Below are positions 52,232 to 61,476 of a stretch of DNA of 64,000 bases, piece by piece (within the stretch, counting starts at the first letter, position 1; each line of letters begins with the position of its first letter). The DNA is from Patiriisocius marinus (GTDB taxonomy: Bacteria; Bacteroidota; Bacteroidia; Flavobacteriales; Flavobacteriaceae): positions 124,001 through 188,000 of the forward strand of contig NZ_BKCG01000001.1 of the NCBI RefSeq assembly GCF_008974325.1. Direction: 5' to 3'. Both the position numbers and the translations under genes were made by a program. The notes below the pieces were generated by a model. It was not told the origin of the DNA and ran no database searches. It saw only the letters and a list, made by a program, of their open reading frames with translations.

Positions 52232-53959
52232 ATGAAATCAGTTTTAAGTTTATTGTGCGCTCTTTTTTTCTTCGGAAATGCGCTAGGTCAAACTATTGAA
52301 AAACAATGGAATTTTGACGCAATAACAGATGCAAGTGAAACTTCACTGCTCGACATTGACAAACAAAATGACGTGTTCGAGTTTAAAGATGGAACATTTC
52401 AGTATTCATTGAAAGCTGAAAATAACTATAACGCCTCCGGAGATTACATCTTTCAAAACAACTTATTAGTATTATTCTTTAATACACCAAACGATACTAT
52501 AAGAAGATATCACGTTACAGAACTAACTGATACAACATTAAAATTTACTGAAAACAACACAATCTATTCATTAATAGGTGCAATTGAAACTCCTGTAGAA
52601 GTATTAGACGAAACACCAACGGAGAACAACATTGCTCTCGATTCTAATTTAGGATTGGGTATCTCCGCAAACAGTATAGGTAGAGGATTAATAGGAATGC
52701 TGTTTTTAATTACAGTGTGCTTTTTATTAAGTGCAAACCGACGTAAAATTAACTGGCGTCTTGTACTAACAGGACTTATTCTTCAAGTATTGTTTGCAAT
52801 ATTAGTATTAAAAGTTGATTTTGTAGCTTACGGTTTTGACTGGATATCTCGTAAAGTTGTAGACTTTTTGAACATCGCAGAACAAGGAGCTCTATTTGTT
52901 TTTGGAAAATTAGTAGATCCATCAGCTAGTATGGGATACATATTTGCGTTTAAAGTACTGCCAACAATTGTTTTCTTTTCAGCCTTTACTTCATTGTTAT
53001 ATTACCTTGGTATTTTACAAGTTGTTGTAAAAGGACTAGCGTGGGTAATGAGTAAAACTATGCGTTTATCTGGTGCAGAAAGTCTTGCGGCAGCAGCAAA
53101 TGTTTTTATAGGTCAAACTGAAGCACCACTAGTTGTAAAACCATACTTAGATAAAATGACTAAGTCTGAAATGCTCTGTCTTATGGTAGGTGGAATGGCT
53201 ACAATAGCAGGTGGAGTACTTGCCGCTTTCATTGCTTTTTTAGGAGGAGACAACCCTGCTGAGCAAGCAATTTTCGCAAAACATTTATTGACAGCTTCAA
53301 TAATGTCAGCCCCTGCAGCTATTGTAATTGCTAAAATTCTATACCCAGAAACCGAAGAGGTTAATAGCAAACTTGACATTTCAAGAGAAAAAGTAGGCAC
53401 TAATATACTAGACGCTATCTCAAGAGGTACAACTGACGGACTTAAACTTGCTGTAAATGTTGGTGCAATGCTTTTAGTATTTACAGCATTAATGGGTGTT
53501 CTCAACTGGATGCTAGGAGATTTAATTGGAGATTTCACAGGTCTCAATGGTCTTATTGCAAGTAGTTCAGATGGAAGATATGCTTCATTATCGATGGAAT
53601 ACATTCTAGGTAACGTGTTCGCTCCTGTCGCTTGGATTATTGGTGTACCCGCAACAGATATCACAACAGTAGGTCAGTTATTAGGTGAAAAAACAATTTT
53701 GAACGAATTTTACGCATATGCTTCACTTAGTAAATTAAAAGCTAGTGGTGCAATTACAAATTACCGCTCAATAGTTATTGCAACTTATGCTTTATGTGGA
53801 TTTGCAAATTTTGCCTCAATTGGAATTCAAATTGGAGGTATTGGAGTTCTTGCACCAAAACAGAGAGGTACTTTAGCTAAATTTGGTATTAAAGCCTTAA
53901 TTGGAGGTACTGTTGCAGCGCTTCTAACCGCGACAATTGCAGGGATGTTAATTGGCTAA
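52232..53959 (+). CDS. CNT-family nucleoside transporter with N-terminal periplasmic domain
   Basis: A 575-residue protein. After a signal-like leader (SLLCALFFFGNALGQ) come about 120 residues of lipocalin-like beta structure (LLVLFFNTPNDTIRRYHVTE, TLKFTENNTIYSLIGA). The membrane part then follows from about residue 145, with CNT family motifs VFIGQTEAPLVVKPYLDKM, MLCLMVGGMATIAGGVLAAF and YALCGFANFASIGIQIGGIG. It imports nucleosides with a cation gradient. The N-terminal domain is not part of well-studied CNT proteins, and may sense or bind something at the outer face. Confidence 0.9.
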   Translation: MKSVLSLLCALFFFGNALGQTIEKQWNFDAITDASETSLLDIDKQNDVFEFKDGTFQYSLKAENNYNASGDYIFQNNLLVLFFNTPNDTIRRYHVTELTDTTLKFTENNTIYSLIGAIETPVEVLDETPTENNIALDSNLGLGISANSIGRGLIGMLFLITVCFLLSANRRKINWRLVLTGLILQVLFAILVLKVDFVAYGFDWISRKVVDFLNIAEQGALFVFGKLVDPSASMGYIFAFKVLPTIVFFSAFTSLLYYLGILQVVVKGLAWVMSKTMRLSGAESLAAAANVFIGQTEAPLVVKPYLDKMTKSEMLCLMVGGMATIAGGVLAAFIAFLGGDNPAEQAIFAKHLLTASIMSAPAAIVIAKILYPETEEVNSKLDISREKVGTNILDAISRGTTDGLKLAVNVGAMLLVFTALMGVLNWMLGDLIGDFTGLNGLIASSSDGRYASLSMEYILGNVFAPVAWIIGVPATDITTVGQLLGEKTILNEFYAYASLSKLKASGAITNYRSIVIATYALCGFANFASIGIQIGGIGVLAPKQRGTLAKFGIKALIGGTVAALLTATIAGMLIG

Positions 53960-54056
53960 ATTACGTTTAGTTAATAACTAATTATAAATGCAAAATCAGC
54001 TTTTTCCTGTAGCTATAATCTTTCACTATTTTTAGCGTTCTATATTTTCAGAAATT

Positions 54057-54908
54057 ATGAAACAATATCACGACCTTATTGAACACGTGCTCGAGCATGG
54101 AAGTCTTAAAAGCGATAGAACTGGTACAGGTACTAAAAGTGTATTCGGATACCAAATGCGATTTGATTTAAGTGAAGGTTTCCCTATGGTAACTACTAAA
54201 AAATTACACTTAAAATCTATTGTACACGAATTGTTATGGTTTCTCGCAGGAGATACAAACATAAAATATTTAAAAGAAAATGGTGTCCGAATTTGGAATG
54301 AATGGGCTGATGAAGAAGGTAATCTAGGACCCGTTTATGGCCATCAATGGAGAAACTGGAACAATGAAGAAATCGATCAAATTTCAGATATAGTACATAC
54401 ACTTAAAACCAATCCAGATAGCAGAAGAATGCTAGTTAGCGCTTGGAACCCAAGTGTAATGCCAGATACTTCTAAGCCATTTTCAGAAAATGTCGCTAAT
54501 GGTAAAGCAGCACTTCCACCCTGCCACGCATTTTTTCAGTTTTATGTAAGCGCCCCTGAGGTTGAAGGAGATGATAGTACACGAAAATTATCCTGTCAAT
54601 TATACCAACGAAGCGCAGATATTTTTCTAGGAGTACCTTTCAATATCGCATCATATGCATTATTTACTCAAATGATGGCTCAAGTATGTGGATATCAAGC
54701 AGGAGATTTCATTCACACTTTTGGTGATGCACACATTTACACGAACCATATGGAGCAAATTGAGCTTCAATTATCTAGAGATCCAAAACCTTTACCGAAA
54801 ATGATTATCAATCCTAAGGTAAAAGACATCTTTGGCTTTAAATTTGATGACTTTACATTAACAGACTATAATCCGCATCCACACATTAAAGGTGTTGTTG
54901 CCATTTAA
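54057..54908 (+). CDS. thyA: Thymidylate synthase
   Basis: A 283-residue ThyA with catalytic Cys156 in [29 protein letters not shown] near the N-terminus, and [22 protein letters not shown] with [15 protein letters not shown] after it. It makes dTMP from dUMP using methylenetetrahydrofolate. It lies downstream of the nucleoside transporter and just before a TonB-like gene (15-bp gap). Confidence 0.96.
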   Translation: MKQYHDLIEHVLEHGSLKSDRTGTGTKSVFGYQMRFDLSEGFPMVTTKKLHLKSIVHELLWFLAGDTNIKYLKENGVRIWNEWADEEGNLGPVYGHQWRNWNNEEIDQISDIVHTLKTNPDSRRMLVSAWNPSVMPDTSKPFSENVANGKAALPPCHAFFQFYVSAPEVEGDDSTRKLSCQLYQRSADIFLGVPFNIASYALFTQMMAQVCGYQAGDFIHTFGDAHIYTNHMEQIELQLSRDPKPLPKMIINPKVKDIFGFKFDDFTLTDYNPHPHIKGVVAI

Positions 54909-54923
54909 CCCCGAATACTACTT

Positions 54924-55352
54924 ATGAAAAAACTTATCTTTCTATTTGCAATTTTAGCAGTTACAGTATCTACAGCCCAAGAAGAATGGGGTGATGTAAA
55001 TAAAAACAAACTAACAATGAAAGAGATTGCACCAGTATGGCCAGGCTGTAAAGGAAGCACCTCTCAATTAGATGCTTGTTTTAATACAAAACTTACAGAG
55101 CACATTGTAAAAAATTTCAAATATCCAACTGAAGAATATAAAAAAAATATTCAAGGTCGCGTTACAGTTAACTTTGTAATTAATGAATTAGGTAACGTTG
55201 AAGTAACTAGCGTAACTGGCGGAAATGCGGGTCTTCAAAAAGCAGCAAAAGATAACATAATGAAAATGCCTCAAATGAAACCTGGAATGATGGGTGGAAA
55301 ACCGAGAGCTATTAAAATGACAGTTCCTTTTACTTTCAAAACTGGTAAGTAA
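54924..55352 (+). CDS. Secreted TonB C-terminal-like protein
   Basis: A 142-residue protein with signal peptide MKKLIFLFAILAVTVSTAQ and a TonB-type C-terminal domain (VKNFKYPTEEYKKNIQGRVTVNFVINELGNVEVTSVTGG, ending VPFTFKTGK). It has no membrane anchor, so it is not a full energy transducer. A Cys pair occurs in PGCKGSTSQLDAC. Such TonB-domain proteins are frequent in flavobacteria. A strong terminator follows. Confidence 0.85.
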   Translation: MKKLIFLFAILAVTVSTAQEEWGDVNKNKLTMKEIAPVWPGCKGSTSQLDACFNTKLTEHIVKNFKYPTEEYKKNIQGRVTVNFVINELGNVEVTSVTGGNAGLQKAAKDNIMKMPQMKPGMMGGKPRAIKMTVPFTFKTGK

Positions 55353-55377
55353 CAGTAGTTATTATTATACAAAATTT

Positions 55378-55408
55378 AAAAAAGCCTCAATGTTATTGAG
55401 GCTTTTTT
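55378..55408 (+). terminator. Rho-independent terminator
   Basis: AAAAAAGCCTCAA and TTGAGGCTTTTTT form a perfect 13-bp stem with a 5-base loop, 26 bp after the TonB-like gene. Confidence 0.92.
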
Positions 55409-55520
55409 GTTTAACACATATACCCTAACCCCAAACAATTAACACCTTTTAACATGAAAGGGCTTCAGAAAGGGAAAAATGTTTCTGTATCTTTATAACA
55501 TACACAGAAATTTCACTATT

Positions 55521-56687
55521 ATGATTGCTACTAAAAACCTTGTAACTTTATTTACTGAAACAAGAAGCAAAACAGAACAACTTTGCAAACCTTTAGAGAT
55601 TGAAGATTACGTTGTACAACCCATAGTTGACGTCTCGCCACCAAAATGGCATTTAGGACATACTACATGGTTTTTTGAAGAATTTATCCTAAAACATCAT
55701 AAACCAAACTACAAGTTATTTCATCCAGATTTTGCTTTTGCTTTTAACAGCTATTATGAATCTATTGGCAAAAGAGTCGTTAGAACGGATAGAGGAAATA
55801 TGTCTCGCCCTGGAGTTGCACAAGTTTATGATTATAGACATTACGTTACTAATGAACTAAAAGATTTTCTAGAAACTATTGATATTTCAAAGGAAATCGA
55901 ACACCTATTATTAATGGGAATTCATCACGAAAAACAACATCAGGAGTTGTTAATGACTGATATTAAATATATTCTTGGAAATAATTCTTTCCAGCCAAAG
56001 TACGACGACCATTTTATTGAAAGCACTACGGAGAAGGAAAAGTTTAAATGGATTTCAATGGGTGAGGGAATCTATGAAATAGGTCACACTAATTTAGAAG
56101 AGTTTCATTATGACAATGAAATAGGACGACACAAAGTATATCTCCACAAATACGAAATTGCAAACAAGCTTGTAACTAATGCTGAATATTTAGAATTTAT
56201 AAAAGCTGGCATATACAATGACTTCAACTATTGGCATGCTGAAGCTTGGGAATGGCTAAAAGAAACTGGAATATCTCAACCTATGTATTGGCACAAAATT
56301 GATGAGAATTGGCATCACTACACCTTAAATGGCCTCAAACCATTAACCATGGACTCACCAGTAAAACATATTTCATACTTCGAAGCATTTGCTTATGCAC
56401 AATGGAAAGGTTGTAGGTTGCCTACAGAGTTCGAGTGGGAAGCCTCTCAAAACAACTTTAAATGGGGACAACGATGGGAATGGACAGAAAGCGCATACTT
56501 ACCCTATCCCGGCTATAAAAAGGCACCAGGAGCTATAGGTGAATACAATGGGAAGTTTATGGTAAATCAAAAAGTACTTAGAGGAGCATCTGTTGTAACC
56601 GCATCGAAACATACACGACCAACCTACCGAAATTTTTTTCATACAAATTTAAGATGGCAATACACTGGGATCCGTCTTGCCAAATAA
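55521..56687 (+). CDS. egtB: EgtB-type iron-dependent sulfoxide synthase
   Basis: A 388-residue protein from ATG 55521 (MIATKNLVTLF); an upstream ATG at 55479 would add 14 residues without homology support. The N-terminal DinB-like domain carries metal-ligand histidines in WHLGHTTWFFEEF and GIHHEKQHQELL (HxxxH). The C-terminal FGE-sulfatase domain has YEIANKLVTNAEYLEFIKAG, RLPTEFEWEAS and a terminal RWQYTGIRLA. It joins a sulfur donor to trimethylhistidine. EgtD follows by 20 bp, so both steps are encoded together. The sulfur donor (cysteine or gamma-glutamylcysteine) is not known. Confidence 0.93.
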   Translation: MIATKNLVTLFTETRSKTEQLCKPLEIEDYVVQPIVDVSPPKWHLGHTTWFFEEFILKHHKPNYKLFHPDFAFAFNSYYESIGKRVVRTDRGNMSRPGVAQVYDYRHYVTNELKDFLETIDISKEIEHLLLMGIHHEKQHQELLMTDIKYILGNNSFQPKYDDHFIESTTEKEKFKWISMGEGIYEIGHTNLEEFHYDNEIGRHKVYLHKYEIANKLVTNAEYLEFIKAGIYNDFNYWHAEAWEWLKETGISQPMYWHKIDENWHHYTLNGLKPLTMDSPVKHISYFEAFAYAQWKGCRLPTEFEWEASQNNFKWGQRWEWTESAYLPYPGYKKAPGAIGEYNGKFMVNQKVLRGASVVTASKHTRPTYRNFFHTNLRWQYTGIRLAK

Positions 56688-56707
56688 CACTGAACATACA
56701 GCTACAA

Positions 56708-57661
56708 ATGCCAAATACACCATTTAAAAAAGATGTTTTCGAAGGACTTAACACCTTCCCTAAATTTCTTTATTCAAAATATATTTACGACAAAAAAGGA
56801 GATAAATTATTTCAAGATATTATGGCGATGCCGTCATATTATTTGACTAATTGCGAATTTGAAATTCTAACAAATCACGTTACAGCGATTTCAACATATT
56901 TTGACAATAAAGAAGAAGGTTTCGACCTTATTGAATTAGGTGCTGGAGACGGTAAAAAAACCAAAGTACTGCTTAATGAATTAGTTTCAAAAAAAACTAA
57001 TTTCATATACAAACCTATCGATATTAGTCAAAACGCAATCGATAGTCTTTCATCAAACTTAAAAGCTGAAAATCCTGCTTTAAAAGTCGAAGCAGAAATT
57101 GGAGAATATTTTGATGTCCTAAAAAGATTAAAATCATATGACTCTAGAAAGAAAGCTATAATGGTTTTAGGTTCTAACATTGGAAACTTATTACACCCAA
57201 AAGCTATCGACTTTTTAACACAACTTAAAAATGCCATGTCATCTGAAGATATGGTTCTTATAGGTTTTGATCAGAAAAAGGACCCACAAACTATACTTGA
57301 TGCATATAATGACCCTGAAGGAATTACTGCAGCTTTCAATAAAAATTTGTTAGCACGTATCAATTCTGAAATGAAAGCAAATTTTGATTTAGATGCTTTC
57401 AAACATTGGGAAGTTTACGATCCAGAAACAGGAACTGCAAAAAGTTACTTGGTTTCTACTAAAAAACAAGAAGTGACCATTGGCGAAATAGCGCTTACTA
57501 TCAACTTTGAAGAATGGGAAACAATTCATACTGAAATATCTCAAAAATACGACGACAAAATAGTATCGTGGTTAGCAGATGAAGCTGGTTTAACAATTGT
57601 AGATTCATTTACAGACAATAAAGGATATTATAAAAATTATCTTTTTATGAAAAAGAAATAA
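56708..57661 (+). CDS. egtD: L-histidine N-alpha-methyltransferase EgtD
   Basis: A 317-residue SAM-dependent methyltransferase from ATG 56708 (MPNTPFKKDVFEGL). Motifs include YDKKGDKLFQDIMAMPSYYLTNCEFEIL, the SAM-binding LIELGAGDGKKTKVLL and VLGSNIGNLL. It trimethylates histidine to hercynine for EgtB. No EgtA, EgtC or EgtE genes are visible in the window. The dedicated lyase step must be encoded elsewhere. Confidence 0.93.
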   Translation: MPNTPFKKDVFEGLNTFPKFLYSKYIYDKKGDKLFQDIMAMPSYYLTNCEFEILTNHVTAISTYFDNKEEGFDLIELGAGDGKKTKVLLNELVSKKTNFIYKPIDISQNAIDSLSSNLKAENPALKVEAEIGEYFDVLKRLKSYDSRKKAIMVLGSNIGNLLHPKAIDFLTQLKNAMSSEDMVLIGFDQKKDPQTILDAYNDPEGITAAFNKNLLARINSEMKANFDLDAFKHWEVYDPETGTAKSYLVSTKKQEVTIGEIALTINFEEWETIHTEISQKYDDKIVSWLADEAGLTIVDSFTDNKGYYKNYLFMKKK

Positions 57662-57726
57662 CAAATCTTCCCGCTTTAAAATTTTGGCGAAAGCCAGAAA
57701 TAACAAAAACTTTTAAAATAAAAAAT

Positions 57727-58008
57727 ATGAAAGCAATCTGGAACAATCAAGTTATCGCAGAAAGTAATGACACCGTTGTCATTGAAAACAATCATTACTT
57801 TCCACCTAGCTCAATAAATAAGAAGTTTTTTAATTCTAGTGACACCGCTAGCCATTGTCCTTGGAAAGGTACTGCATCATATTTTACTTTGGAAGTCGAT
57901 GGAAAATCAAATGCAGATGCAGCTTGGTATTACCCTACAACTTCACATGCAGCAAAACCAATTGAGGGTTACATAGCTTTCTGGAAAGGCGTGGAAATAA
58001 CAGAATAA
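57727..58008 (+). CDS. DUF427 protein
   Basis: A 93-residue protein of the DUF427 family: MKAIWNNQVIAESNDTVVIENNHYFPPSSI, then CPWKGTASYFTLEVDGK and AAWYYPTTSHAAKPIEGYIAFWKGVE. These small beta-rich proteins have no established activity. It lies in a plus-strand run with egtBD and mqo and may be cotranscribed. Confidence 0.9.
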   Translation: MKAIWNNQVIAESNDTVVIENNHYFPPSSINKKFFNSSDTASHCPWKGTASYFTLEVDGKSNADAAWYYPTTSHAAKPIEGYIAFWKGVEITE

Positions 58009-58041
58009 TAAAGCCGAAATTTTAACAACTGAACCATTACC

Positions 58042-59520
58042 ATGATAAACAAATCCGTTAAAAATTTCGACCTAATTTGTGTAGGTGGAGGAATAATGAG
58101 TGCCACTCTAGCCCTTATTACAAAATTGCTAAAACCTGAATTAGATATCTTACTATTAGAACGTTTAGACAGGGTTGCACAAGAAAGTTCTGCTGCTTGG
58201 AATAATGCAGGAACAGGCCATTCCGCTCTTTGCGAACTTAACTATTGCCCTGAAAGTGACGGAGGAGTTGATATTTCTAAAGCAATTGACATTTGTAATC
58301 AGTTTGAAATTTCAAAACAATTTTGGGCATTTCTTGTAAGGGAAGGGCTGTTGAAAGATCCTAAAAGCTTTATTAACCCTGTTAAACATCATAGCTGGGT
58401 TCACGGCGAAGACAATGTGATTTATCTCAAAAAACGCTTTCTAGAAATGAAAGAGCATTTTATGTTTGATAGCATTGAGTTTACTGATGAGATTGACAAA
58501 ATGAGAGAATGGTTTCCACTAATTATGGAAGACCGAACGGAAGACGATGTTATGGCGGCTTCACGAATGGACAGAGGATGCGAAATGAATTACGGCGCAT
58601 TAACCGAACAGCTTTTTGCTATACTTGAGAATGATTTTGACACTCCTGTTCAATGTAATATGGATGTACTAGATGTAGATCCAGATGAAAAAGTAGAATG
58701 GTTCGCCAAAGTAAAAAACACTGTTACCGATGAGCTGTTCCATTTTGATGCACACCATATTTTTATTGGTGCAGGTGGTGGAAGCCTTTTATTATTACAA
58801 AAAGTAGAGATTGATGAAAAAGAAGGTTATGGCGGTTTTCCCGTAAGTGGTCAATGGTTAGTTTGTAAAAATGAAGAAATTATTAAGCAACATAATGCTA
58901 AAGTGTATAGTAAAGCTGGACCTGGTGATCCACCAATGTCAACACCACATCTAGATACCCGTTACATTAACGGAAAAAGAGAGTTACTGTTTGGACCTTT
59001 CGCAGGGTTCAGCCCTAAATTTTTAAAAGAAGGTTCAAATTTAGACCTATTTAAATCTGTTAAATTGGATAATATTTCTCCTATGTTAGGAGCTTTCTGG
59101 AAAAACTTGCCACTTACTAAATATCTTATTGAGCAACTTGCAATGTCCTTCGAAGATAGAATGGATGAGCTTCGAAAATTTGCAAAAGGAGCCAAAAATG
59201 AGGATTGGGAAATTATCCATGCGGGACAACGGGTTCAAATAATAAAGGAAGATGATTATACGGGTGGTGAGCTACAATTTGGAACCGAAGTAATTAGTAG
59301 TAATGACGGAAGTATCACTTGTTTGCTAGGTGCTTCGCCTGGGGCATCTACGGCAGTATATATAATGCTAGATGTTTTAGAAAAAGCATTTCCAGAAGTC
59401 ATAAATAGCCCTGAAGGAAAAGAAAAACTTAGGTCTATTGTTCCAACCTACAAAACCGAAATCACACCAGAATTATTTAACGAAAATCTAGAACGATCGA
59501 AAAAACACCTTCAACTTTAG
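58042..59520 (+). CDS. mqo: Malate:quinone oxidoreductase
   Basis: A 492-residue FAD-dependent enzyme with FDLICVGGGIMSATLALITKLL at the N-terminus, ESSAAWNNAGTGHSALCELNYCPE and LFGPFAGFSPKFLKEGS. It oxidises malate to oxaloacetate and reduces the quinone pool at the inner membrane face. It is 33 bp after DUF427. Placement among egt and photolyase genes is unusual for a citric-acid-cycle enzyme and may reflect chance or a shared response. Confidence 0.95.
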   Translation: MINKSVKNFDLICVGGGIMSATLALITKLLKPELDILLLERLDRVAQESSAAWNNAGTGHSALCELNYCPESDGGVDISKAIDICNQFEISKQFWAFLVREGLLKDPKSFINPVKHHSWVHGEDNVIYLKKRFLEMKEHFMFDSIEFTDEIDKMREWFPLIMEDRTEDDVMAASRMDRGCEMNYGALTEQLFAILENDFDTPVQCNMDVLDVDPDEKVEWFAKVKNTVTDELFHFDAHHIFIGAGGGSLLLLQKVEIDEKEGYGGFPVSGQWLVCKNEEIIKQHNAKVYSKAGPGDPPMSTPHLDTRYINGKRELLFGPFAGFSPKFLKEGSNLDLFKSVKLDNISPMLGAFWKNLPLTKYLIEQLAMSFEDRMDELRKFAKGAKNEDWEIIHAGQRVQIIKEDDYTGGELQFGTEVISSNDGSITCLLGASPGASTAVYIMLDVLEKAFPEVINSPEGKEKLRSIVPTYKTEITPELFNENLERSKKHLQL

Positions 59521-59559
59521 AGCATAACTAATCAGTTTTTGATAAAAAAGCTATTTCAA

Positions 59560-60687
59560 ATGAAAGTCCCATCAACCATAAAATATATCTTCCCAACAGA
59601 ATTGACAGAAATTCTAAAGCGAATTGACGCAATCGATCCTGAAAAATATGGGCGAACGCGTAATTTTATCGATGGCGCAGTTACACAATTATCCCCGTAT
59701 ATTTCAAGAGGTGTTATTTCTACAAAATATATTTTTGAAAAATTACTTGACAAAAAATATGCTTTTGAAACTATAGAAAAAATATCACAGGAACTTGCTT
59801 GGAGAGATTATTGGCAGTTAGTGTGGATTGAAAAAGGCAACCTTATTGACACTGATTTAAAGAACGAACAAACAGAAGTAACGAACCACAAAATAGCTGC
59901 TGCTATTACCGATGGAACTACTGGAATTGACGCTATTGATCTTGCCACCAATGAGTTTTACAATACTGGTTATTTACACAACCACATTAGAATGTATATT
60001 GCTGCAATAGCTTGCAATATGGGACGTTCACATTGGAAATTACCTGCACAATGGATGTACTACCATTTACTTGATGGAGATTGGGCAAGCAATGCACTTA
60101 GCTGGCAATGGGTTGCAGGAACAAATAGCAATAAAAAATATGTTGCTAATCAGGAAAATATAAACAAATATTGCTATACAAATCAAAAAAACACGTGGAT
60201 TGATGTGCCTTACGAAATGTTCTCTGAATTTGAAACACCTCAAGTATTAAAAGAAATAAAGGAACTTGAATTAAAAACCGAGCTACCTCAAAGTAAAAAC
60301 ATTACTATAAACAAAACTCAACCCACAACTATTTACAATTATTACAATTTAGATCCACTATGGTTAAATGATGTAAAAGCTAATCGTATTTTGCTATTAG
60401 AACCCTCGTATTTTAACGCATACCCTGTTTCGAAAAAAGTGTTGGATTTTGTTATTTCACTTTCTAAAAACATTCCAAATATTCAGCTATTTGTAGGGGA
60501 ATTTGATGAACTTCTAAAATATGAAGGACTTAATGAAATTCATTTCAAAGAACATCCTACATCAAATCACTACCAAGGAACAATGCATAATAGAGATTGG
60601 ATGACTGAAGTTAAAGGATATTACCCATCGTTTTTTAAATTTTGGAATAAAGCTAAAAAGGAATTGAAAAATAGATCCATTAACTAA
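59560..60687 (+). CDS. Photolyase-like protein with FAD-binding domain first and an alpha/beta domain last
   Basis: A 375-residue protein from ATG 59560 (MKVPSTIKYIFPTEL). The helical FAD-binding photolyase domain is at the N-terminus (GAVTQLSPYISRGVIST, ELAWRDYWQLVW, DWASNALSWQWVAGTNSNKKYVANQENINKY). The usual antenna-binding alpha/beta domain is not at the front. Instead the C-terminal 120 residues (RILLLEPSYFNAYPVSKKVLDFV, LFVGEFDELL) look like part of one, as if the domains were swapped. It may be a permuted or repurposed photolyase. Repair activity is uncertain. Confidence 0.8.
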   Translation: MKVPSTIKYIFPTELTEILKRIDAIDPEKYGRTRNFIDGAVTQLSPYISRGVISTKYIFEKLLDKKYAFETIEKISQELAWRDYWQLVWIEKGNLIDTDLKNEQTEVTNHKIAAAITDGTTGIDAIDLATNEFYNTGYLHNHIRMYIAAIACNMGRSHWKLPAQWMYYHLLDGDWASNALSWQWVAGTNSNKKYVANQENINKYCYTNQKNTWIDVPYEMFSEFETPQVLKEIKELELKTELPQSKNITINKTQPTTIYNYYNLDPLWLNDVKANRILLLEPSYFNAYPVSKKVLDFVISLSKNIPNIQLFVGEFDELLKYEGLNEIHFKEHPTSNHYQGTMHNRDWMTEVKGYYPSFFKFWNKAKKELKNRSIN

Positions 60688-60710
60688 GACTATTAAAAGC
60701 GAGAAACGCT

Positions 60711-61340
60711 ATGGAATTGAATAAAGAAGCAATTGAACAACTAGATAGAGTTACACGTTTAAAAATAATTAATTCCGTTAGTGGAATAAAACCAGCTAAC
60801 CTCATAGGGACCGTTAGCGAAGATGGCATCACAAATGTAGCCATCTTTAGCTCTGTTGTACATTTAGGGAGTAATCCACCGCTAATTGGTTTTATGATGC
60901 GCCCAAAAGGAAATGTTCCAAGAAATACCTATCAAAATATAATTGATAAAGGGTTTTACACAATTAATCATATACATCCTGAATTTGTAGAACGCGCACA
61001 TTATACATCGGCTAAATTTGATGCGTTGGTATCTGAGTTTGAACGTTGCAACCTTACTGAAGAATACGTTGATGGTTTTAAGGCACCATTTGTAAAAGAA
61101 AGCACCTTTAAAATAGGATTAAAATTTCAGCAGGAAATTAAAATTGACATCAACAATACTTCACTTATCATAGGTGAAATTGAACACCTCATCATTCCTG
61201 ATAATGTCTTTGGTAAGAACTCAAATATCGATTTAACAAGTTCAAACACTGTAGGTATCTCTGGACTAAACAGCTATTATAGTTTAAATAAAATTGCGGA
61301 ACACCCGTATGCTCGAGTAAAAGAAACTCCTGAATTTTAA
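60711..61340 (+). CDS. Flavin reductase-like (flavoredoxin family) protein
   Basis: A 209-residue FMN-binding protein: VSGIKPANLIGTVSEDGITNVAIFSSVVHLGSNPPLIGFM, NTYQNIIDKGFYTINHI and KFDALVSEFERCNLTEEYVDGF. The family reduces or binds flavin and often sits beside flavoenzymes. Here the neighbours are two photolyase-like genes, so supply of reduced flavin to them is a reasonable but unproved idea. Confidence 0.88.
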   Translation: MELNKEAIEQLDRVTRLKIINSVSGIKPANLIGTVSEDGITNVAIFSSVVHLGSNPPLIGFMMRPKGNVPRNTYQNIIDKGFYTINHIHPEFVERAHYTSAKFDALVSEFERCNLTEEYVDGFKAPFVKESTFKIGLKFQQEIKIDINNTSLIIGEIEHLIIPDNVFGKNSNIDLTSSNTVGISGLNSYYSLNKIAEHPYARVKETPEF

Positions 61341-61342
61341 GA

Positions 61343-61476
61343 TGAAAAAACAAGATCTACCTAAAAAAATATGCCCCGTTTGTAAACTTCCATTTACTTG
61401 GCGAAAAAAATGGAAGCTAAATTGGGAGACTGTAATTTATTGCAGTGAACGCTGCAGAAGAACTAAAAACATATGA
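61343..61476 (+). pseudogene. DUF2256 zinc-binding microprotein with a one-base frameshift
   Basis: From ATG 61343 the frame reads MKKQDLPKKICPV and then stops making sense. Shifting by one base at about 61380 restores CKLPFTWRKKWKLNWETVIY and CSERCRRTKNI, which ends in TGA (61474-61476). Together these give the DUF2256 pattern CPxC with LPFTWRKKW and CSERCRR. One missing base between CCC-GT and TGT breaks it. Its stop overlaps the start of the next gene (ATGA), so it was coupled to the photolyase-related gene. It could also be a sequencing error. Confidence 0.6.

Noticed and set aside
55521-56687. EgtB-like gene as a formylglycine-generating enzyme
   Set aside because: The N-terminal DinB-like histidine motif and the adjacent egtD fit EgtB, and no sulfatase is nearby.
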